Source: Actinomycetes bacterium (lineage in GTDB: Bacteria; Actinomycetota; Acidimicrobiia; Acidimicrobiales; JAJYPT01). Taken from it: 5,004 nt of DNA. Positions within the stretch are counted from its first letter, which is position 1. Each line of letters opens with the position of its first letter. This document shows positions 1-4,907 of the stretch, one piece after another. A program made the position numbers and the translations under genes. Under the pieces are notes generated by a model, which was given only the letters and a program-made list of their open reading frames with translations, was not told the origin of the DNA and did no database searches. The stretch is taken from the NCBI GenBank assembly GCA_021795135.1, contig JAJYPT010000133.1, positions 1 through 5,004 on the forward strand, in the 5' to 3' direction.

Positions 1-1424
1 CTGTTTTGCACGACCATTATCTCGTTCAAAAAATGCAACATTTCAATAGAGAAAGAGTGCCTGAAAGAGTTGTTCATGCCAAAGGTGGAGGAGCTCATGG
101 CTTTTTTGAAGTAACAGAAGATGTTACTTGGTTTACTAAAGCTAAATTTTTATCCCAAGTAGGGAAACGAACTGATATGTTTGCTCGTTTTTCCACTGTA
201 GCTGGAGAACAAGGTTACCCTGATACTGTTCGAGATCCTCGTGGGTTTGCATTGAAATTCTATACCGAAGAGGGAAACTTCGATCTTGTTGGAAATAATA
301 CTCCAGTTTTTTTCGTACGTGATGCGACAAAATTCCAAGATTTTATTCATTCCCAAAAGCGCCTTCCAGATACAGGACTTCGTTCTAATAATATGCAATG
401 GGATTTTTGGACTCTTTCTCCTGAAAGTGCCCATCAAGTAATTATTCTAATGTCAGATCGAGGTACTCCTAGAACTTGGCGCCATATGAATGGTTATGGA
501 AGTCATACTTTTTCTACAATCAATGCCAAAGGGGAGCGTTTCTGGGTTAAATATCATTTCAAGACTTCTCAAGGGATTGAGAACTTTACAGATGCTGAAG
601 CCAAAGAGATGACTATGCAAGATCCTGATTTTCATCGTAGGGATCTAAGTGAGGCTATCTCTAGAAGAGATTTTCCCGAATGGAAGCTGGAAATGCAAGT
701 TATGCCTTTTGAAGATGCTGCTGATTACAGGTTTAATCCTTTTGACCTAACAAAAGTTTGGCCCCATGGGGACTATCCTCCAATAACGGTTGGGAAAATG
801 GTACTAGATCGCAACCCTGAAAACTTTTTTGCAGAGGTAGAACAAGCTAGTTTTTCTCCAGCAAACTTAGTACCTGGAACAGGACTTAGCCCTGATAAAA
901 TGCTAATGGGTCGTGTTTTTTCTTATCATGATACCCATCTACATCGCATTGGCACAAATTATGAGCAACTTCCTATCAATGCTCCTAAGTCTCCAGTCCA
1001 CTCCTATAACAAAGAAGGTCATATGACCTATCGTCATTCAGGTTCTCAACCTGTTTATGCTCCTAATTCTTATGGGGGTCCCGTTGCTGATCCTGAGGTT
1101 GCTTCTGAATTTGGATGGTCAGTTGAAGCTGGAGAAGTTGGACGTTATGCCTATGAAAAGCATTCCCAAGATGATGATTTTGGACAAGCAGGCGATATGT
1201 ATCGAAACGTAATGGATGATAACGCTAAAACTCATCTTGTCACCAATATTGTTGGACATGCTAGTGATCGGGTTGATCCAGATATGCAACAGCGTGTAGT
1301 TGCTTATTGGACCAATGTTGATCCTGATCTTGGAGCCAGAGTTGCCAGTGGTCTAGGTCTTGATAGCGAAAAGACTTCTCCGGAGGCAATTCAACTTCTA
1401 TCTTCTAGGGCTAATCGAGCCTAG
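1..1424 (+). CDS. katA: Monofunctional haem catalase, 5'-truncated by window edge
   Basis: This cytoplasmic enzyme converts hydrogen peroxide to water and oxygen. The frame is already open at base 3. The TTG at 6 encodes an internal leucine of the family's 'PVLL-DHYL' stretch, so about 35-40 N-terminal residues are probably missing. Counting that Leu as residue 1, the distal active-site signature lies at 13-32 (FNRE, PER, HAKG) with catalytic His24. The catalytic Asn lies in VGNNTP (95-100), and the family segments HSQKR (115-119) and MNGYGSHTF (161-169) follow. The proximal haem-ligand signature RVFSYHDTH is at 303-311, with Tyr307 as iron ligand, then HRIGTNYEQLPIN. The protein ends shortly after the catalase immune-responsive region and has no C-terminal flavodoxin-like domain, so it is the small-subunit type. 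A strong hairpin terminator follows the TAG stop. The PerR-like gene downstream suggests peroxide control, but the catalase promoter lies outside the window. Confidence 0.96.
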   Translation, partial: VLHDHYLVQKMQHFNRERVPERVVHAKGGGAHGFFEVTEDVTWFTKAKFLSQVGKRTDMFARFSTVAGEQGYPDTVRDPRGFALKFYTEEGNFDLVGNNTPVFFVRDATKFQDFIHSQKRLPDTGLRSNNMQWDFWTLSPESAHQVIILMSDRGTPRTWRHMNGYGSHTFSTINAKGERFWVKYHFKTSQGIENFTDAEAKEMTMQDPDFHRRDLSEAISRRDFPEWKLEMQVMPFEDAADYRFNPFDLTKVWPHGDYPPITVGKMVLDRNPENFFAEVEQASFSPANLVPGTGLSPDKMLMGRVFSYHDTHLHRIGTNYEQLPINAPKSPVHSYNKEGHMTYRHSGSQPVYAPNSYGGPVADPEVASEFGWSVEAGEVGRYAYEKHSQDDDFGQAGDMYRNVMDDNAKTHLVTNIVGHASDRVDPDMQQRVVAYWTNVDPDLGARVASGLGLDSEKTSPEAIQLLSSRANRA

Positions 1425-1447
1425 AAAACAGAAGTAAAAATTATCCT

Positions 1448-1501
1448 AAAATTGGTTTCTTATTGGCCATAAATGCATTTGTCAATAAGAAACCAATTTT
1501 T
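1448..1501 (+). terminator. Strong intrinsic terminator after catalase
   Basis: The arms at 1448-1465 and 1483-1500 are a perfect 18-bp inverted repeat (left arm AAAATTGGTTTCTTATTG). A G-U and a C-G pair can extend the stem to 20 bp around the remaining loop. The right arm ends in a run of five T (1497-1501). It starts 23 bases after the catalase stop, so it most likely ends the catalase mRNA and insulates the downstream regulator. The matching A-run on the left arm would let it work weakly on the opposite strand too. Confidence 0.88.
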
Positions 1502-1544
1502 ACATTTAAGATTTTATAAATAGAAGCTCTGTCTAAATTGGTTC

Positions 1545-1562
1545 TAGAATAAAATCAGAAGG
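1545..1562 (+). promoter_or_regulatory. Possible -10 box and Shine-Dalgarno of the Fur-family gene
   Basis: TAGAAT at 1545-1550, part of the palindrome TTCTAGAA (1542-1549), resembles a sigma70 -10 element. No good -35 lies 16-18 bases upstream. AGAAGG at 1557-1562 is the only Shine-Dalgarno-like sequence before the regulator. If the -10 is real, transcription would start close to this AGAAGG, giving a very short leader. This reading places translation initiation well upstream of the ATG at 1642. Confidence 0.35.
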
Positions 1563-1566
1563 TAAA

Positions 1567-1641
1567 ATATTTACTATTACAAATAATCAAACTCTTTCAA
1601 CCAATTCATCGGAATTAGTAGCCTTTTTTCACTCCAAAGGA
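1567..1641 (+). other. Probable N-terminal coding extension of the Fur-family gene, non-canonical start
   Basis: The regulator's frame stays open upstream of its first ATG as far as a TAA at 1534-1536. The in-frame translation just before the ATG contains SSELVAFFHSKG. This fits the first helix that normally precedes the 'G-x-R-x-T-x-Q-R' motif in Fur proteins. No ATG, GTG or TTG occurs in this frame between 1537 and 1641. The only initiator-like codons are AUA at 1567 (4 bases after AGAAGG), AUU at 1576, and AUU/AUA further upstream at 1537 and 1549. Starting at 1567 would give 151 residues, close to the usual family length. The exact start is unresolved. Confidence 0.6.
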
Positions 1642-2022
1642 ATGCGAGTTACCGCTCAACGTCTAGCTGTTGTCTCAGCTCTTAGGGATGCTCCTCATTC
1701 AGATGCTGATACTATTGCAGAAAAAGTTCGAGCAGAATTAGGTGCAGTTTCCCAACAGGCTATTTATAACGTTTTGACAGTTCTTGTAGAAGTTGGAATT
1801 ATCAGACGGATAAAACCAAAAGATAGTTTGTCTTCTTTGTATGAGCTAAGAGTGGGGGACAATCATCATCACATGATATGTAGAAACTGTGGTAGGGCTA
1901 GTGATGTAGATTGTGTAGTAGGAGAAACTCCATGTCTAACCCCTTCCCAAGATAATGGATTTGTCTTAGATGAAGCAGAAGTCACTTTTTGGGGCCTTTG
2001 TCCTACTTGTCAGTCACAATAA
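1642..2022 (+). CDS. Fur-family metalloregulator, PerR/CatR-like peroxide sensor
   Basis: This is a DNA-binding repressor of the Fur superfamily. From the ATG at 1642 it has 126 residues. A winged helix covers about 1-58, with VTAQR at 3-7 and the recognition helix around SQQAIYNVL (37-45). A dimerisation and metal domain follows. Structural zinc would be held by C80-x2-C83 and C120-x2-C123. The regulatory site aligns with Bacillus PerR: His19 matches H37, His75 and His77 match H91 and H93, and Asp88 falls where PerR has D104 rather than Fur's Glu. That points to peroxide sensing by metal-catalysed histidine oxidation, in line with the neighbouring catalase. The ATG at 1642 is probably internal: the nearest purine run (AAAGG, 1636-1640) is one base from it, and family-like sequence continues upstream. 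Gene ends in TAA before a shared convergent terminator. Target genes are inferred. Confidence 0.9.
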   Translation: MRVTAQRLAVVSALRDAPHSDADTIAEKVRAELGAVSQQAIYNVLTVLVEVGIIRRIKPKDSLSSLYELRVGDNHHHMICRNCGRASDVDCVVGETPCLTPSQDNGFVLDEAEVTFWGLCPTCQSQ

Positions 2023-2023
2023 A

Positions 2024-2054
2024 TAAAAACTAACAAAAATTTTGTGAGTTTTTA
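2024..2054. terminator. Bidirectional terminator between convergent genes
   Basis: A 15-position inverted repeat (2024-2038 against 2040-2054) contains one A/G mismatch and a very tight centre, so the innermost A-T pairs would open to form the loop. Flanking runs of five T (2049-2053) and five A (2025-2029) give a U-tract in either direction. It fills nearly all of the 38-base gap between the stop codons of the regulator (+) and the desaturase (-), so it can serve both. Confidence 0.78.
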
Positions 2055-2060
2055 AGACAT

Positions 2061-3113
2061 TTAGTAGCTTACTTTGGCTGCTTTGTAGCTAAACCAACAC
2101 TTTTTTTCATAGTCATAAAGCTTACAAGTACGGGTTGAAAATAGATAATCTCGAATCTTGAAAGCTTTGTCTACTACTGTTCCTGGAAATGCTTTTTCAA
2201 TTTCTTGAGCTGCTTGAGGAAGTTGGTACCACGGTATTTGCATTTCTACATGGTGGGGGACATGTATAAAAATATTGTGGAAAAAAATATTCAAAACTTT
2301 GGGTAGGCGTAAAATAGTTGTAGATTCCATTTGAGCCCTCCACCTATTCCATTCTTGGCGATTCCACCAAGTTATTTCAGGTCCAACGTGGTGAACATAG
2401 ACTGTCCAGCCAATTATTTGAGTAAATATCATAAATGGCCCTCCTACAAGTTTGATCCACATCCAAGTAGCAGATAGCCAATTATGGGACTGAAACCAAC
2501 CTACAGATATAGCAGCTACGCTAGCAAAAGCCAGCCAGGCAAGAACTAGCCGTTTATCTTTTTTGATAGCTTTCGTCCATCTTTTAGGAGGAGTAAAAGT
2601 TATCATTTTATTCCACCATACTTCTCGCAGGTAATAAATACCTGAGCCGGCCCAAGACCATTCTATGCGATGTCGTAGGCGCCCAAATTTAGTCAGTTCT
2701 AAGTATTCCTCTACACTATAAGGTCTCCAAACAAAATCCATATCTCGTCTAGCTGTAAAGCCATGATGAATTCTATTATGTCCAAGATCCCAAGCTGCTT
2801 GAATGTGTAAAGAAGGAAGCATCAAAATTCTAGACAAAGTGCTGTTTACCCATTTGTATTCAGAAAACGCACTATGAGAAGCATCATGTCCAAGTATGAA
2901 CAAAGCACTTACCACAAGTCCACAAACAACTATCAAAATAATATCTGCCCACCAGTTATGAACCATAATTAAAGCCGACAATATGGCTATATAGGCAAAC
3001 AAGTCTCGTCCAGCATAAGCAAGGGAGTGTTTGGTGGATCGATAGTAACACGATTTGGGGATAACTTTTCGAACCGGAGCTAGGGAGCCCTCTTCGGCTA
3101 GCGTTTTTGGCAT
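2061..3113 (-). CDS. Membrane fatty acid desaturase
   Basis: This 350-residue integral membrane di-iron enzyme of the FA_desaturase superfamily introduces double bonds into acyl chains using oxygen and an electron donor. All three histidine boxes are present: H76-DAS-H80, H112-NRI-HH117 and H284-VP-HH288. His241-His242 (VYVHHVGPE) may be an additional conserved pair. Hydrophobic stretches at about 38-72 and 190-240 give the usual two hairpin pairs, placing the boxes on the cytoplasmic face. Box spacing and the 'DxxWRPYSVEEY' segment recall acyl-lipid delta-12/omega-6 enzymes such as cyanobacterial DesA, but regiospecificity cannot be read from sequence, and related carotenoid-modifying enzymes are not fully excluded. 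The ATG start is fixed by an in-frame TAG four codons upstream and no earlier start codon. No Shine-Dalgarno precedes it; a -10-like box six bases upstream suggests leaderless translation. The likely role is membrane fluidity, as a single-gene unit. Confidence 0.93.
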   Translation of the reverse strand: MPKTLAEEGSLAPVRKVIPKSCYYRSTKHSLAYAGRDLFAYIAILSALIMVHNWWADIILIVVCGLVVSALFILGHDASHSAFSEYKWVNSTLSRILMLPSLHIQAAWDLGHNRIHHGFTARRDMDFVWRPYSVEEYLELTKFGRLRHRIEWSWAGSGIYYLREVWWNKMITFTPPKRWTKAIKKDKRLVLAWLAFASVAAISVGWFQSHNWLSATWMWIKLVGGPFMIFTQIIGWTVYVHHVGPEITWWNRQEWNRWRAQMESTTILRLPKVLNIFFHNIFIHVPHHVEMQIPWYQLPQAAQEIEKAFPGTVVDKAFKIRDYLFSTRTCKLYDYEKKCWFSYKAAKVSY

Positions 3114-3119
3114 AGCTAG

Positions 3120-3149
3120 ATTCTACACTTAGGGAGACTTTATTTTCCA
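3120..3149 (-). promoter_or_regulatory. Leaderless-type promoter of the desaturase
   Basis: Read on the minus strand, TAGAAT (3120-3125) ends six bases before the ATG of the desaturase. Transcription would therefore begin at or beside the start codon. A weak -35, TGGAAA (3144-3149, 4 of 6 matches to TTGACA), sits 18 bases upstream of it. There is no AGGAGG-like sequence between, which supports a leaderless mRNA, a common arrangement in actinobacteria. Confidence 0.55.
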
Positions 3150-3151
3150 GT

Positions 3152-3174
3152 TTATCCATATAAATTATGGATAA
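3152..3174. promoter_or_regulatory. Perfect inverted repeat upstream of desaturase promoter, candidate operator
   Basis: TTATCCATA (3152-3160) and TATGGATAA (3166-3174) are perfect 9-bp arms around a 5-base spacer, a 23-bp palindrome. It lies two bases beyond the desaturase -35, a typical place for a homodimeric activator or repressor to bind. Two helix-turn-helix half-sites fit its geometry. It could also form a hairpin if transcribed. The regulator is unknown. Confidence 0.45.
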
Positions 3175-3322
3175 TTAATGTAATTCTAATTGTTAGATTT
3201 AGTTATTTAGAAGAGTTTAGAAAACTTTTACCACAAGAAGAAATTTTTTTAATAATTCCAAAATGCCCAAATTTATTTATCTAAAGATAAATTTTTATAG
3301 ATCTAAAAAGTATAAATATTTT

Positions 3323-3359
3323 AAAAAATATCTATTCATGTTGAATAGATATTTTTTTT
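3323..3359 (+). terminator. Orphan intrinsic terminator hairpin
   Basis: Arms at 3323-3338 and 3342-3357 pair perfectly over 16 bp around a TGT loop, and eight T in a row (3352-3359) follow. It has a textbook terminator shape on the plus strand and a weaker one on the minus strand, where the T-run is six. No protein gene on either strand obviously ends here, so its client transcript is unknown. Confidence 0.7.
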
Positions 3360-3380
3360 AGTTCTGTATCCTTTGGTGTC

Positions 3381-3409
3381 AAGACAGCCAAGACTTATTT
3401 AGCTAGTAT
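3381..3409 (+). promoter_or_regulatory. Candidate sigma70-type promoter for the membrane protein/peptidase pair
   Basis: AAGACA (3381-3386, 4 of 6 to TTGACA) and TAGTAT (3404-3409, 4 of 6 to TATAAT) are separated by exactly 17 bases. Transcription would begin near 3416, giving a leader of about 86 bases before the GTG at 3502. It is the best-spaced promoter I see in this gap and lies downstream of the orphan terminator, as expected for an independent unit. Confidence 0.5.
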
Positions 3410-3501
3410 AGGGGTAGGGTTAGAAAAAATTATTGAGATAAATATTTAAGAATTGAATAAAGATATTTCTAACTTTTACCGAAGTATTAAAAGATAGCTT
3501 T

Positions 3502-3783
3502 GTGTCAAAAAAGATTAGGGGTTTGGTGCTAGAAAAACTAGGCATAATTATAAAATCTCAACCCCTAACTAGGGTAGTTTTTAAACCGAGAATAAAACTT
3601 TTTCTAATTGGTCTAGGTTTGTCCTTATTAGCACCTTTGGAGTTTTTAATAAAGATAGAATTAGATATCCTTTTGGCTCTAGCTGGAGGGATAAGTTTTT
3701 TTAAACCAATATTTGGGAAAAATATCTTATGTAGCAAGCCAGTATTTGTTTTATATTACCTAGAGGATTTATCTCATGTCTAA
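3502..3783 (+). CDS. Small membrane protein of unknown function, coupled to glutamic peptidase
   Basis: This 93-residue protein matches no family I recognise. The N-terminus is basic (KK at 3-4, R6, K12, K18, R24). Two hydrophobic segments at about 32-50 and 54-71 are joined by a short turn containing Lys51 and Glu53, followed by a polar tail. This suggests a small two-helix inner-membrane protein with both ends in the cytoplasm. The GTG start is the first possible one after an in-frame TGA at 3454 and has no clear Shine-Dalgarno. The stop overlaps the ATG of the downstream peptidase lipoprotein by eight bases (ATGTCTAA), and that gene's ribosome-binding site lies inside this frame. The overlap implies cotranscription and translational coupling. 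A role with the peptidase, such as export or immunity-like control, is only a guess. Lack of homology support keeps confidence moderate. Confidence 0.55.
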   Translation: MSKKIRGLVLEKLGIIIKSQPLTRVVFKPRIKLFLIGLGLSLLAPLEFLIKIELDILLALAGGISFFKPIFGKNILCSKPVFVLYYLEDLSHV

Positions 3784-4837
3784 TTACAAAAGTAGTGTTG
3801 CAGCAGTTATTGCTGTCTCTGCTTTGTTGCTGGCTAGTTGTACAAATCTTGCTAGGTCTTCTGCTAGTAAATCTACTTCTAAAACTCCTTCTTCTTCAAC
3901 TAAAAAAGATTCAGTTTCTTCAACCTCAACCTCAACTTCACCTAAAACCACATCTTCTACATCTTCTACAACTACAGATGCTTCTACAACAACATCTATA
4001 GCTAAAAAATCATCTACTTCTACCTCTGAGCCTACCTCAACTTCCACCTCGACCCCTGCACCTACTTCAACTTCAACTACCACCTCGACTGCACCTACTT
4101 CCACCTCGACTCCTGCATCTACTTCCACTTCAACATCGGCGCCTACTTCTACAACTACTCCAACAAAGAGTCCCCCTACGACTTCTCCTACTAATACAGT
4201 TACAGTTACAAATTGGGCCGGATATGTAGATTATGGTACTAGTTTCAAACAAGTACAGGGGAGTTGGATACAACCTAGCTTGACTTGTACATCTTCTAAT
4301 TCTTATTCTGCTTATTGGGTAGGTTTCGATGGTTATAATAATTCCAACTCTTTAGAACAAATTGGAACTCAAGCTAATTGTCTCAACAATGGAGTACCTT
4401 CTTATTCAAGTTGGTATGAGATGTATCCAAGTCCTTTAGCACCTGTGGGAAAAGTAGTTAAACCTGGAGATGTTATGTTTGCCAAAATAACCTATAACGG
4501 AAGTATGTCTTTTACATTATTTTTAGCTGACCAAACCCAAGGGTGGCACTATCAAATTACTAAATCCACCTCTTCTGTGCCAAAAGTCAATTCTGCAGAA
4601 TGGATTGTAGAAGCTCCTTTGTCAAATCGCAGTCCATTGCCTCTAGCAGATTTTACTCCAACTAGTTTTACAAATTCTCAAGCTACCTCTCTCAGTGGAA
4701 TAACTGGTCCTATAAATGATGCCGCTTGGAGTAACGCCCAAGCGATGATGTATTTGGGTCCGGGTTCTTTCAAGGCAGCCCCTAGTTCTTTGGCCTCAAA
4801 TGGTTCTTCTTTTGATGTTACTTGGTATCACAACTAA
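3776..4837 (+). CDS. Surface lipoprotein glutamic peptidase (eqolisin, family G1 / Peptidase_A4)
   Basis: This 353-residue predicted acid endopeptidase is tethered to the outer face of the membrane. The signal peptide has a hydrophobic core at 8-20 and a lipobox LASC at 19-22, with Cys22 as lipidation site. Residues about 28-140 are a Ser/Thr/Pro/Ala-rich stalk. The catalytic domain starts at NWAGY (146-150). WVGFDG (181-186) matches WVGIDG of scytalidoglutamic peptidase. Gln195 (LEQIG) aligns with catalytic Gln53, and Glu275 (NSAEWIVE, 272-279) with catalytic Glu136. WYEMYP (213-218) and ADF (291-293) are further family landmarks, so the enzyme looks intact. Cys171 and Cys202 could form a disulphide. 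AGAGG (3762-3766) lies nine bases before the ATG. The family is best known from fungi, with scattered bacterial members active at low pH; substrate is unknown. It overlaps the upstream gene by eight bases. Confidence 0.93.
   Translation: MSNYKSSVAAVIAVSALLLASCTNLARSSASKSTSKTPSSSTKKDSVSSTSTSTSPKTTSSTSSTTTDASTTTSIAKKSSTSTSEPTSTSTSTPAPTSTSTTTSTAPTSTSTPASTSTSTSAPTSTTTPTKSPPTTSPTNTVTVTNWAGYVDYGTSFKQVQGSWIQPSLTCTSSNSYSAYWVGFDGYNNSNSLEQIGTQANCLNNGVPSYSSWYEMYPSPLAPVGKVVKPGDVMFAKITYNGSMSFTLFLADQTQGWHYQITKSTSSVPKVNSAEWIVEAPLSNRSPLPLADFTPTSFTNSQATSLSGITGPINDAAWSNAQAMMYLGPGSFKAAPSSLASNGSSFDVTWYHN
3857..4195 (+). repeat. Low-complexity Ser/Thr stalk-encoding repeat region
   Basis: This part of the peptidase gene encodes an imperfectly repetitive linker built from Ser, Thr, Pro, Ala and some Lys. 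Units resembling PTSTST and TSTSTPA recur between residues 86 and 130. At DNA level the plus strand is nearly free of G (about twenty in 320 bases) and repeats motifs such as CCTACTTC and CCACCTCGAC. The linker probably projects the catalytic domain away from the membrane through the cell wall and may be O-glycosylated, as such stalks often are. Length variation by slippage between strains is likely. Confidence 0.85.
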
Positions 4838-4857
4838 TTTGTTAATTTCAAAGCTCC

Positions 4858-4885
4858 AGGTAAAACAATATCTAGGTAAAACAAT
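4858..4885 (+). repeat. 12-bp tandem direct repeat upstream of last gene
   Basis: AGGTAAAACAAT occurs perfectly at 4858-4869 and 4874-4885, with a 16-base period. The second copy places AGGT six bases before an ATG (4884), like a ribosome-binding site; the first copy is followed by ATA instead. It may be a small duplication or a pair of protein-binding half-sites. Confidence 0.6.
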
Positions 4886-4907
4886 GAAGAATAACACATT
4901 TAAGTAG

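Larger units (their letters stand above)
3114..3501. other. 388-base divergent intergenic region
   Basis: This very AT-rich spacer separates the start of the desaturase (minus) from the start of the small membrane protein gene (plus). It carries the desaturase promoter, a 23-bp palindrome, an AT-only small hairpin followed by five T (arms 3275-3281 and 3286-3292), the orphan terminator at 3323-3359 and a plus-strand promoter candidate. The only open frame of note is a 32-codon one at 3263-3361, whose Lys/Tyr/Phe-rich product looks like chance translation of AT-rich DNA. No tRNA or known riboswitch fold was recognised. Confidence 0.7.

Noticed and set aside
142..635. Three minus-strand open frames opposite the catalase gene (62, 95 and 60 codons).
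   Set aside because: They lie wholly within a well-supported catalase gene, have no recognisable domains and are shadows of its codon pattern.
1570..1590. Possible PerR-type box (ATTA-CAAA-TAAT) near the regulator start.
   Set aside because: Only 4-bp arms; it does not match the known PerR consensus and probably lies in coding sequence.
2956..3159. 67-codon minus-strand frame overlapping the desaturase start.
   Set aside because: It covers the desaturase N-terminus in another frame and resembles no protein; the desaturase frame with its histidine boxes is clearly the real one.
3275..3296. AT-only hairpin (7-bp arms, TAAA loop, five T) as a second terminator.
   Set aside because: The stem has a single G-C pair and is too weak to call with confidence in such AT-rich sequence.
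3263..3361. 32-codon plus-strand frame running through the orphan hairpin.
   Set aside because: Its Lys/Tyr/Phe/Ile-rich product is what random AT-rich DNA encodes, there is no well-placed ribosome-binding site, and its end is the terminator stem and T-run.
3784..4128. Antisense Glu/Val-rich 114-codon frame and plus-strand Leu-rich 68-codon frame (3795-4001) in the stalk region.
   Set aside because: Both are by-products of the repetitive Ser/Thr codons; dipeptide-repeat products like EVEVEV have no independent support.
3857..4195. Repeat region considered as a CRISPR-like array.
   Set aside because: The repeats are irregular, in frame with a lipoprotein gene and have no constant-length spacers.
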